The notes beneath the pieces are model-generated. The model searched no databases and was not told the DNA's origin. It saw only the letters and a program-made list of their open reading frames with translations. From Pseudomonadota bacterium (lineage in GTDB: Bacteria > Pseudomonadota > Alphaproteobacteria > Caulobacterales > Caulobacteraceae), in contig JAKBBV010000033.1 of assembly GCA_021808285.1 (NCBI GenBank), positions 1-32,649 on the forward strand: 32,649 bases of DNA. Reading direction: 5' to 3'. The position numbers and the translations under genes were made by a program. Position 1 is the stretch's first letter; every line of letters starts with the position of its first letter. Below are positions 7,559 to 15,255 of the stretch, in pieces.

Positions 7559-9199
7559 TCATCCGTCCCACCCGGCCGTCCTCAGCGCTTGGGCGAACCG
7601 CGCGGCGTCGTCCGGCCGCCGGAAGGGAAAGCAGATGCGCAGGGCTTCCGGCGTATAGCGGGCCTTGATCCTGCGGCCGGCGGCGAAGGCGCGCCGCGCC
7701 TCCTCGATCCGGCCGGCGGCGGCGTAGCTGGCGGCGAGCATGAAGTGGTTGGCGAACAGAAACGGGGCCCGGGCGACGGTCTCAAGGGCGCGCTCCACGG
7801 CCAGAGGGAAGTCCGCCGCGGCAAAGGCGGCGACCGCCTTGTTCCAATGCCAAAGGAAGAGGTGGGGATCATTGGGGCTCATGGCGATGGCCCGATCCGA
7901 CCAGTCGATCGCCGTCGCGCTATCGCCCTCGAAAGCCGCCAGCCGCCCCATCATCCCTGCCGCCGCGGCCTGGAAGGGGTTGAGTTCGAGCGCGCGCACG
8001 AACTCGGCCCGGGCCTCGGCCACGCGTCCGAGCATCTCCAGCGTGGTGCCGAGGGAGAAATGGGCGAAGGCGTCGGCCGGGTCCCGCGCCACGGCCCGCA
8101 CCGCGAGGGCATGCGCCTCGCCGATCTCGCCCTGCAAGTCAGCGGTGACGTCGGCCCAGACATAGAACATGTGGCAGTGCGAGAGCAGGGACAGGGTCTG
8201 GGAGTCGTCGGGTTCGAGCTCCAGCGCCTGGTTCAGGAGGGACTGAGCCTCGCGGATATCGGCGTAGGTGGAACGCCAGAACAGGCGCCGGCCCTTGACG
8301 AACAGCTCCCAGTGGCCCGGCTGACGCGAGTCCCGCCGCACCATGGCCTCCTGCTCGTGTTCGAGAACCGCCGGCTCGATGGCCCCGACAATGGCCCTGG
8401 CGATCTCGTCCAGCAGCTCGAACTGATCCTCCACGGAGCGTTCGTGGCGGGCGGACCAGACGCTGCGGTCATCCGCGCCGCTGACCAGATCGACGGAGAC
8501 GCGCACCCGGGGGCCGAGCCGCCGGACGCGGCCCTGCACCACATAGTCCACCCCAAGATCGGCGCAGACCTGGGGCGCCGAGCGACCCTGCGCCTGATAG
8601 GTCAGCGAGGACTGACGCGGGGTGACGGCGATCAGGCGAGACCGCGACAGGCCCGCGATCAGGTCCTCGGCGAGAGCCTCGCCGAACGCGGATTGGTCGT
8701 CGGAATCCTCAGGGGCGGCGAAGGACAGCACCGCGAGGCGCGGCCGCGCGAGGGGCGAGGTCGCCAGAGCCGGAGGCGGCGGGGACGGCGAACACGGCTC
8801 CGCCCCCTGGGACATCCCTCGCGCCGCGGCGAGAACCCGCTGATAGGGCGCCTCGCGTCTTCGGCCCGTCCATCCCTCGAGCCCGATGATGTGGGTTTGG
8901 CGAAATCCGAGCGGCGCCTCAACCGGATCGACCCGGACCGGGAGATAGCGGCCCAGCGCCTTGGCCGTCGCGGCCTCGTCCTGGACAAAGTCGCCATGCG
9001 GTCCGACCGACGCCTCGCTCCACACCACCAGCACGCAGCGCGCCTGAGCGAGCTCGGTCTCGATCCGGCGTCGCCAAGCCGAGCCGCCCTCCAGATGGCT
9101 GTCCCACCAGACCGACAGGCCGTCTGCCTCCAGGGCGTCGACCAGGGGCTTCACCCGCGCCTGATCCTCGCGCTTGTAGGAGATAAAAATGTCAGCCAT
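7559..9199 (-). CDS. TIR domain protein with TolB/FlgO-like domain and TPR repeats
   Basis: Starting at the ATG at 9199 the protein has 546 residues. Residues 1-130 form a TIR domain: DIFISYKREDQ at 3-13, SVWWDSHLEGGSAW at 29-42, the VLVVWSEAS strand at 56-64, and E75 in FVQDEAA at the position of the catalytic glutamate of NAD-cleaving TIR domains such as SARM1. A Pro-rich linker follows (about 135-152). A TolB-N/FlgO-like domain spans about 155-285 (LAVLSFAAPEDSDD, DYVVQGRVRR, RVRVSVDLV). TPR-like helical pairs run from about 297 to 515. This layout is known in proteobacteria, often as a stand-alone signalling protein of unknown role. A TTG nine bases upstream is an alternative start. It is head to head with the SLOG-membrane gene, which suggests co-function. 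Conflict signalling through NAD-derived nucleotides is inference. Confidence 0.82.
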   Translation of the reverse strand: MADIFISYKREDQARVKPLVDALEADGLSVWWDSHLEGGSAWRRRIETELAQARCVLVVWSEASVGPHGDFVQDEAATAKALGRYLPVRVDPVEAPLGFRQTHIIGLEGWTGRRREAPYQRVLAAARGMSQGAEPCSPSPPPPALATSPLARPRLAVLSFAAPEDSDDQSAFGEALAEDLIAGLSRSRLIAVTPRQSSLTYQAQGRSAPQVCADLGVDYVVQGRVRRLGPRVRVSVDLVSGADDRSVWSARHERSVEDQFELLDEIARAIVGAIEPAVLEHEQEAMVRRDSRQPGHWELFVKGRRLFWRSTYADIREAQSLLNQALELEPDDSQTLSLLSHCHMFYVWADVTADLQGEIGEAHALAVRAVARDPADAFAHFSLGTTLEMLGRVAEARAEFVRALELNPFQAAAAGMMGRLAAFEGDSATAIDWSDRAIAMSPNDPHLFLWHWNKAVAAFAAADFPLAVERALETVARAPFLFANHFMLAASYAAAGRIEEARRAFAAGRRIKARYTPEALRICFPFRRPDDAARFAQALRTAGWDG

Positions 9200-10985
9200 T
9201 GACGACAAGAGACTCGCGCCTTGTTCTCAGTCAAGGCCAAGCGGAGCCATGGAGTCTCGGGTGGGCTTCGGCGCCGCGCGCCCGAGGCCGGGCGGGGTCG
9301 CCCCCCCCTGGCGCGAGCGGAAACCAAGGGAGGCGCACGTCGCCGTGGAAGGTCTGCGGGTCGCGTTCGCCGGTCACATCCGCCCGGAGGATCTGGGCGA
9401 TCCCGTGGCGGTGGCGCGTCAGATCGCTGAGGCCTTCGCCCTGCTCGATATCCACGGCGGCGTCCTGCTGACGGGCCTGGCCGAGGGCGCCGACGCCCTG
9501 GCGTTGTCGTGCTGGAGGACGCTCGGGCTGGGAGAGGTCCACGCCGTCCTGCCCTATCTGCCGGACGCGCTCTCGCCGGAAGCGACGGCCGGAGTGGCGC
9601 GCGTCACCTGGCTCGATGGCCGGGCGTCCGAGGCTGATGGCCGCAGCGCTCACCTGGCCCAGGCGCGCTGGCTTCTGGAGGACGCCGACCTCCTGGTGGC
9701 CGTGTGGTCGGGCGAGGAGGCGCGAGGCGCGGGAGGCACGGCCGACGCCGTGCGCGTGGCCCTTCAACGCGGGGTTGACGTGCTCTGGGTCAAGCCGGGC
9801 GAGACCGGAGGACCGCGTCGCATCTCGCCAGGCCCGTTGGAGACGGAGGGCGGGCTTCTCGATCTGGTGGAACAGGTTCGCCTCGATCGCCCGCCCTTGG
9901 TTTTCCCCGCCCGGGGGGCCGACCTCCAGCCGCCCCAAGAGCCCGCCCCGCCAGAACCGCCCGCCGTCGGACCGTGGGAGCGGCGGCTCGATCGGACATT
10001 GTGGCGCGCCTTCGCAATCTACCGGCGCCTGATCGGCGGATCGCCGACGCCGATGCGTGAGCCCTCGCCGCCCCCCGAATGTCTCGCCAGCCAGACCGGA
10101 TTCCAGATCCTGAGCCGGGCCTATGAGGCGTTCGATGCGCGAGCCGCGCGGCTCGCGGCGATCCATCGCTCGCAGCAGGTGTTCCAGGCGCTGATGATGA
10201 TCCTGGCGGTGGCCGTCGGCGCCTCGCCCGCTATCTGGCCGGACATCAAGATCTACGCGGTTCTGACCGAATTGACCTTGGCCCTGGTCACTTTTCTGGT
10301 GTGGCTGGGGGCGGTGCGGTCGCAGCGTGGACGGCGCTGGGGCGAGGCGCGCCGAACGGCCGAACAGCTTCGCCTCGAACGGGCCGCCTGGGCCCTGGGC
10401 CTGAGCGCGCAGGGCCGGAGGGATATCGCCGCGAGCGCGGCCGCGGGCGTGGCGCGCGCCTGGCGCCGGCGCGCGGGGGCGCCGGACGGGGTCTTCGACC
10501 GGGAGCGGGTCGCGACCTGGGGCGGCTGGGCCCTGGACGACCTGATCCACGGCCAGATCGCCTATCATCGGGTTCAAGGCGCGCTCAATCACCGTCTGGC
10601 CCATCGCGGCCACGCGATCGAGAACGCGGTGTTCTGGGCGCTCGTCGCCCTGCTGTCGGCCTTCGCCATGGCCTATGTCCTGGCGGCTCGGGCCCATCTC
10701 GCCCTGCCCCACTGGATCGGGGGCGCCGTCCTTCTCGCCGGCGCGGTCACACCGGCCTTCGGCGCCGCCAGCCTGGCCCTGGATTCTTCGCTCGCCTTTT
10801 CAGACCAGGCCCGGCGCAGCGACTCCCTGCGGCGCAGCCTGGAAGCGATCGCCGAGCAGGTCGACCCCGCCGCCTCGCTTGACGCTCTCCAGCGCGCCGC
10901 GCGAGCGGCCATCCGCCTGCGGATCTCGCACGAGGAAAACTGGGGCGACGAAGCCGCGCATCGGCATGTGGTGCGCGGGGGCTGA
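9189..10985 (+). CDS. SLOG-like nucleotide-sensing domain fused to a four-helix membrane (SLATT-like) region
   Basis: The frame gives up to 598 residues. Residues 57-205 look like a Rossmannoid SLOG/LOG-type domain: VAFAGHIRPEDL at 58-69, GGVLLTGLAEGADALA at 90-105, DADLLVAVWSGEEARGAGGTADAV at 165-188, and a final VDVLWVK strand. Such domains bind NAD-derived or other nucleotides. A Pro-rich linker (about 246-262) leads to a helical region with hydrophobic segments at about 332-350, 355-375, 478-499 and 508-531. Between and around them are R-x3-AEQLR and QIAYHRVQ stretches reminiscent of SLATT membrane effectors. The start is uncertain. AGGAG precedes the ATG at 9189, but residues 1-52 look non-native, and a GTG at 9345 with GGGAGG upstream would give a 145-base divergent promoter region. 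A membrane effector role is inference. Confidence 0.7.
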   Translation: MSAIDDKRLAPCSQSRPSGAMESRVGFGAARPRPGGVAPPWRERKPREAHVAVEGLRVAFAGHIRPEDLGDPVAVARQIAEAFALLDIHGGVLLTGLAEGADALALSCWRTLGLGEVHAVLPYLPDALSPEATAGVARVTWLDGRASEADGRSAHLAQARWLLEDADLLVAVWSGEEARGAGGTADAVRVALQRGVDVLWVKPGETGGPRRISPGPLETEGGLLDLVEQVRLDRPPLVFPARGADLQPPQEPAPPEPPAVGPWERRLDRTLWRAFAIYRRLIGGSPTPMREPSPPPECLASQTGFQILSRAYEAFDARAARLAAIHRSQQVFQALMMILAVAVGASPAIWPDIKIYAVLTELTLALVTFLVWLGAVRSQRGRRWGEARRTAEQLRLERAAWALGLSAQGRRDIAASAAAGVARAWRRRAGAPDGVFDRERVATWGGWALDDLIHGQIAYHRVQGALNHRLAHRGHAIENAVFWALVALLSAFAMAYVLAARAHLALPHWIGGAVLLAGAVTPAFGAASLALDSSLAFSDQARRSDSLRRSLEAIAEQVDPAASLDALQRAARAAIRLRISHEENWGDEAAHRHVVRGG

Positions 10986-11013
10986 GGCGCGGGCCGGCGG
11001 GCGCTCTTGACCG

Positions 11014-11042
11014 GTGATATCACGTCTTCATATTGATATCAT
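11014..11042. promoter_or_regulatory. Two TGATATCA palindromes upstream of fitA (likely antitoxin operator)
   Basis: GTGATATCAC (11014-11023) and TTGATATCAT (11033-11042) share the perfect palindrome TGATATCA at 11015-11022 and 11034-11041, with centres 19 bases apart, about two helical turns. They end 28 bases before the antitoxin start. Paired palindromes with this spacing are what ribbon-helix-helix antitoxins such as FitA bind cooperatively. Confidence 0.6.
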
Positions 11043-11069
11043 CTCCGCCGCAAGCTGGACCCCTTCATC

Positions 11070-11324
11070 ATGCCCGCAGTCACGATCCGAAAGCTCTCGG
11101 AGGAGACGCACCGGGCCCTCAAGGCCAGGGCGGCGCAGCGCCATCGCAGCACCGAGGCGGAGATTCGCGCCATCCTGGATGCGGCGGTCCGACCGGAGGC
11201 TCGCCTGCGCCTTGGCGCCGCGCTGGCGGAACTCAGCCGGGAGATCGGCCTCACCAACGCCGATGTCGAAGCCCTCGGCCAGGTTCGCGAGGTCCGGCCC
11301 GCCGAACCGCCAGGCTTCGAGTGA
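11070..11324 (+). CDS. FitA-type ribbon-helix-helix antitoxin
   Basis: The 84-residue protein has the FitA/Arc-like signature: an N-terminal beta strand AVTIRKLSEETHRAL (residues 3-17) and KARAAQRHRSTEAEIRAIL (18-36), which together form the ribbon-helix-helix DNA-binding fold. The C-terminal half (about 45-84) is expected to wrap around the toxin and block its active site. The stop codon overlaps the toxin start by three bases of shared GTGA, so the two are translationally coupled. Palindromes directly upstream supply a likely autoregulatory site. Size, order and overlap fit the VapBC/FitAB family well. Confidence 0.88.
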   Translation: MPAVTIRKLSEETHRALKARAAQRHRSTEAEIRAILDAAVRPEARLRLGAALAELSREIGLTNADVEALGQVREVRPAEPPGFE

Positions 11325-11764
11325 TCCTGCTCGACACCAATATTATCTCCGAGGCGATGAAGCCGCAGCCCGAGCCGACGGTCCAGGCCTGGCTCGACGC
11401 GCAGACGGCGGAGACGCTCTATCTGTCCAGCGTCACCGTTGCGGAGCTGATGTTCGGGATCGGCGCCCTGCCCCAAGGCCGACGCAAGGAGAGACTGGCG
11501 GCGATCCTGGACGCGGTCCTCGACATGTTCGAGGCGCGGATCCTGCCCTTCGATATCTGCGCGGCCCGGCTCTATGCCGATCTCGCCGTCAAGGCGCGCG
11601 CCTCCGGCAAGGGCTTTCCCACACCCAACGGCTATATCGCCGCGATCGCCGCAGCGCACGATCTCGCCGTCGCCTCCCGCGATACCAGCGCGTTCACGGC
11701 CGCCGGGCTCCGCGTGATCGATCCCTGGACCGCTCGCGCCAGCCTAGAGCGGTTTCCGAACTGA
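11321..11764 (+). CDS. FitB/VapC-type PIN domain toxin, with Asp-to-Asn change at an expected active-site position
   Basis: A GTG start at 11321 overlaps the antitoxin stop and gives 147 residues, the usual FitB/VapC length. PIN domains are Mg-dependent ribonucleases that use three or four acidic residues. D5 (VILLDTN), E42 (TVAELMFG) and D121 (VASRDTSAF) are present. The position normally written as Asp in the P-D-G-Y-IAAIA helix is Asn here (N103, codon AAC), which may weaken metal binding or reduce activity. The last residues and the stop codon fall inside repeat copy R2, so the native C-terminus may have been replaced by repeat sequence. Likely RNA targets are unknown. Confidence 0.88.
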   Translation: MILLDTNIISEAMKPQPEPTVQAWLDAQTAETLYLSSVTVAELMFGIGALPQGRRKERLAAILDAVLDMFEARILPFDICAARLYADLAVKARASGKGFPTPNGYIAAIAAAHDLAVASRDTSAFTAAGLRVIDPWTARASLERFPN

Positions 11765-11861
11765 CGGAATCATCCCGGAGCTTGTGTGTCGCTCTAGATT
11801 CAATCGTTTACGCGCCGTCTGACCGCCCAGACAGTTCCCATCTGGTCGGACGGCGCTCTAG
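11744..11861 (+). repeat. Dispersed 118-bp repeat, copy R2 (subtype 2)
   Basis: CTAGAGCG (11744-11751) to CGCTCTAG (11854-11861), with the internal CGCTCTAG, the same ATTCAATCG junction and the same hairpin module as R1. The left module differs from R1 over its middle 38 bases but is identical in length and alignable, and nearly identical to R3. It overlaps the last 21 bases of the PIN toxin gene and ends 10 bases before the stop of the convergent aldo/keto reductase gene. Confidence 0.9.
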
Positions 11862-11870
11862 ACTGCGCCC

Positions 11871-12734
11871 TCACCCGATCTTCGCCAGGGCCTCCAGGGC
11901 CGACGGCGGCAGGACCAGCTCGGCCGCGGCGAGGTTCTGCGCCAGGTGGCCCAGGGACGAGGTGCCGGGGATGAGGAGGATATTGGGCGAACGCTGGAGG
12001 AGCCAGGCGAGCGCGACCTGCATCGGGGAGGCGCCGAGGTCCGCCGCCACGGCGCTCAGGGCCGCCGACTGGATCGGCGAGAAGCCGCCCAGGGGGAAAT
12101 AGGGGACGAAGGCGATGCCCGCCGCCGCCAGTTCCTCCACCAGGGCGTCGTCCTGGCGCTGGACGAGGTTGTAGAGGTTCTGCACGCAGACGATGCCGCA
12201 GACCGAACGGGCCTGAGCGATCTGGTTCGGCGTCACGTGGCTGACGCCGATGTGGCGCACCTTGCCCTGAGCCTGCAGCCCGGCCAGGGCCTCCAGCTGG
12301 GGACGCAGATCGCCCTCCTCCGGCCTCATATGGCCGTGCATGGAGCGCAGATTGACCACGTCCAGGACCTCCACCCTCAGGCGGCGCAGGTTGTCGTGCA
12401 CGGCGCTGACGATCTCGGCCGGAGAGAAGGCCGGAAGCCAGGCCCCCGCCTCGTCGCGGCGCGCCCCCACCTTGGTCACCAGGACGAGGTCCTCGGGATA
12501 GGGATGCAGGGCCTCGGCCAGTATCTCGTTGACGACGAAGGGGCCGTAGAAGTCGCTGGTGTCGATGTGGTTGACCCCCGCGGCGATGGCCGCGCGCAGC
12601 ACCGCCAGGCACTGGGCGCGGTCGCGGGGCGGACCGAACACGCCCGGTCCGGCCAGCTGCATGGCGCCAAAGCCCATGCGCCTCACCTCCCGGTCGCCCA
12701 GGCGGAAGCGTCCGGCCTTATCGATATCGCTCAT
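11871..12734 (-). CDS. Aldo/keto reductase
   Basis: A 287-residue NADPH-dependent oxidoreductase of the aldo/keto reductase TIM-barrel superfamily. Catalytic residues are D58 and Y63 in HIDTSDFYGP and K88 in LVTKVG. The position usually held by the fourth residue, His, is Asn in DVVNLR (about 125-130), as in the YdbC-like subgroup. The C-terminal half includes HIGVSHVTPNQI and QVALAWLLQRSPNILLIPGTSS, the usual NADPH-binding end. The start at 12734 (MSDIDK) is chosen because GGAGG lies eight bases upstream; the frame extends ten codons further without a good site. It may reduce small aldehydes or ketones. It is transcribed in the same direction as the hydrolase genes beyond 12878 but separated from them by 143 bases. 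Confidence 0.92.
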   Translation of the reverse strand: MSDIDKAGRFRLGDREVRRMGFGAMQLAGPGVFGPPRDRAQCLAVLRAAIAAGVNHIDTSDFYGPFVVNEILAEALHPYPEDLVLVTKVGARRDEAGAWLPAFSPAEIVSAVHDNLRRLRVEVLDVVNLRSMHGHMRPEEGDLRPQLEALAGLQAQGKVRHIGVSHVTPNQIAQARSVCGIVCVQNLYNLVQRQDDALVEELAAAGIAFVPYFPLGGFSPIQSAALSAVAADLGASPMQVALAWLLQRSPNILLIPGTSSLGHLAQNLAAAELVLPPSALEALAKIG

Positions 12735-12877
12735 GAATGTCGCCTCCAGGGACTCCCGGCCCAACAGATAGGTGCGCGACCCTCGATCCCAAACGGCGTC
12801 CTCGCACGGGCTCCGCCCAGAGGGCGCGCCGCCGCCCCAAAGTCTGGCGATCCAGGGTCTGGCTCAGCGTCGGGGTC

Positions 12878-13882
12878 TCAACCGGCCGGCGTCGGGGGCG
12901 GAGTCGTCGCGGTCGCGCCAGGGAGACGGGCCATGAACCGAAGGATGAGCCGGGCGATCTCGTCGTTCTTCTCCTCAAGGGCGAAGTGGCCGGCGTCCAG
13001 CAAATGGATCTCGGCGCCGGGCAGGTCCGCGCGAAAGGCGACCGCCCCGGCGGCGATGAAGGAGGGGTCATTGGCGCCCCAGACCACCAGGGTCGGCGGC
13101 TGATGCCGACGAAGCCACGCCTGCCACGCGGGGTAGGACGCCACATTCGTCCGGTAGTCGTAGAGAAGGGCGGTCTGGATCTCGCGCTGGCCGGGACGCG
13201 AGAGGTGGGCGAACTCCTCGTCCCAGGCTTCCGGATCGTAGGCCTCGGGGTGGGTGGTTCCCGCCAGGTGCCGCTGCTTCGTCGCCTCATAGGACAGGAA
13301 GGCGTCGGCGACCTCGTCATGGGCGGCCGGGTTCTCCCAGAAGCCCGCTATCTTCGACCACTTCGGCCCAAGTCCCGCACGATACGCGTTGCCGTTCTGA
13401 ATGATGACCGCGGTCAGCCTCTCCGGATGCGCCATCATGATGCGAAAGCCGACCGGGGCGCCGTAATCGAACAGATAGAGGCTGTAGCGCCTGATCTTCA
13501 GCTGTTCGAGCAGACCCTCCACCGTCAAGGCCAGATGGTCGAAGCTATAGGCGTAGGCCGCGGGCGAGGGCGCGTCGCTCTCGCCAAAACCCGGATAGTC
13601 CGGGGCGATGATATGATAGCGGGTGGCGAGCAGCGGGATGAGCGAGGCGAAGCCCCTGGAGGACGACGGAAAGCCATGCAGAAGGACGAGCGTGGGCGCG
13701 TCCCTGGGCCCCGCCTCGCGGTAGAACACTCTGACGCCCTCAACCCTGGCGTCGTGGTAGGTGGTCGTCGCCGTGGTCGACGGAACCGGCACGGCCGCGA
13801 GAGCCGGTCCCGTCAGGGCGAGGCCGAAGACCGCCATGGCGATTCGGATCAGCACCCCCGATTCCCCGGTCCGGCTTCGCAC
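12878..13882 (-). CDS. Exported alpha/beta hydrolase (haloalkane dehalogenase/epoxide hydrolase-like)
   Basis: An alpha/beta hydrolase with an N-terminal secretion signal (hydrophobic stretch about residues 12-30 ending in ALAA). The oxyanion-hole motif is LLHGFPSS (67-74). The nucleophile elbow is LFDYGAPVG with D139, an aspartate as in haloalkane dehalogenases and epoxide hydrolases rather than serine. D272 (WGANDPSF) and H299 (DAGHFALEE) complete the triad. The start is uncertain: the frame opens with GTG at 13882, and a GTG at 13855 or an ATG at 13837 would still keep the signal. The C-terminus is Pro/Thr-rich. It is a clear paralog of the hydrolase at 14395-15255, sharing DYGAP-x-GFR, QNGNAY and GHFALE blocks, but only this copy carries an export signal. 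The substrate is unknown. Confidence 0.85.
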   Translation of the reverse strand: MRSRTGESGVLIRIAMAVFGLALTGPALAAVPVPSTTATTTYHDARVEGVRVFYREAGPRDAPTLVLLHGFPSSSRGFASLIPLLATRYHIIAPDYPGFGESDAPSPAAYAYSFDHLALTVEGLLEQLKIRRYSLYLFDYGAPVGFRIMMAHPERLTAVIIQNGNAYRAGLGPKWSKIAGFWENPAAHDEVADAFLSYEATKQRHLAGTTHPEAYDPEAWDEEFAHLSRPGQREIQTALLYDYRTNVASYPAWQAWLRRHQPPTLVVWGANDPSFIAAGAVAFRADLPGAEIHLLDAGHFALEEKNDEIARLILRFMARLPGATATTPPPTPAG

Positions 13883-13917
13883 GTGCGGATGGACATGGCC
13901 GAGCGGTTCATCGTCCG

Positions 13918-14307
13918 TCAGACGCGCGCCTGGGCGATGGCCAGGGTGTCGATGATCTGGCGGAAGCTGGTGATCTTCCCGTCCCTGATCGTCCAGACAT
14001 GGGCGTATCTCGCCTTGGACGACTTGCCCGTGACCCCGTGGACGCCGTTGAACTCGCCCAGGGACACCACCGTCTCGCCCTCAGTCACGAACTCGGTGGA
14101 GGCGAAGGAGAAACGCGTCCACTCGGCCATCAAGGGTTTGAAAAGGCCCTCGGCGACAGGCCCCGGCCCGCGGCCCACGACCTTGTAGTGCCACATGGTG
14201 ATCCACTCGATATCGTCAGCCATCAGGGCGAGAGCGCCCGGGGCGTCGCCGACGGCGAGCCTGTCGTAGAAATGTCGAACGACGTCAGTGTGGGGGTTGC
14301 TCATCAT
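13918..14307 (-). CDS. SnoaL/NTF2-like (ketosteroid isomerase-type) protein
   Basis: The 129-residue protein has the cone-shaped NTF2-like fold signature: an N-terminal helix VVRHFYDRLAVGDAPGALALMADDIEW (about 9-35), then alternating strands ending with YAHVWTIRDGKITSFRQIID (about 100-120). Members of this family are small isomerases, hydratases or ligand-binding proteins. The call to a specific reaction is not possible. AGGA lies a few bases before the ATG at 14307, and an adjacent ATG at 14304 is equivalent. It lies between two paralogous hydrolases in the same direction, 35 and 87 bases away, suggesting one transcription unit controlled by the divergent LysR gene. Confidence 0.85.
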   Translation of the reverse strand: MMSNPHTDVVRHFYDRLAVGDAPGALALMADDIEWITMWHYKVVGRGPGPVAEGLFKPLMAEWTRFSFASTEFVTEGETVVSLGEFNGVHGVTGKSSKARYAHVWTIRDGKITSFRQIIDTLAIAQARV

Positions 14308-14394
14308 CGGTCCTGTTCACTTCGAGCCCGTTTCACGGGGCCGAGAGGTTGCATCTGGCGCGGTTCCGGCCGCCTGACCGGAACCGCGCACGGG

Positions 14395-15255
14395 TCAGCG
14401 CATGCGGGCGGCGAGGAACTCGCGCATGGCCGCCCCGATCTCGCGGGCGTGCGTCTCCAGGGCGAAATGCCCGCTGTCGACAAACCGCACCTCGGCGTCG
14501 GGAAGATCCCGTTTGAAGGCTTCCGCGCCCGCCGGAAGGAAGAAGGGGTCGTTCCGGCCCCAGATCGCCAGGAGCGGCGGCTGCGCTTTCCTCAGATAGG
14601 CCTGAAAGGCTCCGTAGAGCGCGACGTTGGTCTTGTAGTCGCCGAGAAGGTCCAGCTGGATCTCATCGTTTCCGGGCCGGGCCAGATAGAAATCATCGAG
14701 GTTGCGACCATCGGGAGAGACGAGAGAGGGATCGCTGACACCGTGGGTATACTGGAGCAAGGTGGTCCGCGGAGTCAGGAAGCCCCGCAAGGCGTCCCGG
14801 TTGGCCGGGGTCGGCGCGTTCCAATAGGCCTGGATGGGGGCGAACGCCTCTGACACGCCCTCCAGATAGGCATTGCCGTTCTGTGAAATGATCGCCCGGA
14901 TGCGCTCCGGGTGGTTCAGGGCGAGGCGGAAGCCGATCGGGGCGCCATAGTCGAAGACATAGATCGCGAAGCTTTCGAGACCCAGCGCCTCCGTGAACCG
15001 TTCCACCACCTTCGTGATGGTCTCGAACGTGTACGAAAAGGCGCTGCGGTCCGGCTGCTGGGTCATTCCAAAGCCAGGCAGATCCGGGGCCACCACGCGA
15101 TAGCTCGCCGCCAATTCAGGGATCAGATCACGGAACATGTGGCTGGCCGTCGGGAAGCCGTGGAGCAGCAGGATGGCGGGAGCGCCCGGGTCGCCCGCCG
15201 CGCGGTAGAAGACGTCCAGGCCATCGATATTGACCGTGTTGAAGCTGACTTTCAT
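14395..15255 (-). CDS. Cytosolic alpha/beta hydrolase (haloalkane dehalogenase/epoxide hydrolase-like)
   Basis: The 286-residue enzyme shows LLHGFPTAS at 30-38, an aspartate nucleophile D102 in VFDYGAPIG, D236 in WGRNDPFF and H263 in DSGHFALET. That is the full Asp-Asp-His set expected of haloalkane dehalogenase- or epoxide hydrolase-like enzymes. There is no signal peptide, unlike the paralog at 12878-13882. AGGA precedes the ATG at 15255. It is the first gene of a leftward cluster (hydrolase, SnoaL-like, hydrolase) that diverges from a LysR regulator, the standard layout in which the regulator controls the neighbour and responds to its substrate or product. Enzyme class is well supported and substrate is not. 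Confidence 0.9.
   Translation of the reverse strand: MKVSFNTVNIDGLDVFYRAAGDPGAPAILLLHGFPTASHMFRDLIPELAASYRVVAPDLPGFGMTQQPDRSAFSYTFETITKVVERFTEALGLESFAIYVFDYGAPIGFRLALNHPERIRAIISQNGNAYLEGVSEAFAPIQAYWNAPTPANRDALRGFLTPRTTLLQYTHGVSDPSLVSPDGRNLDDFYLARPGNDEIQLDLLGDYKTNVALYGAFQAYLRKAQPPLLAIWGRNDPFFLPAGAEAFKRDLPDAEVRFVDSGHFALETHAREIGAAMREFLAARMR

Noticed and set aside
7589-9202. Long plus-strand frame antisense to the TIR gene
   Set aside because: Typical low-information antisense translation, with no domain or start signal.
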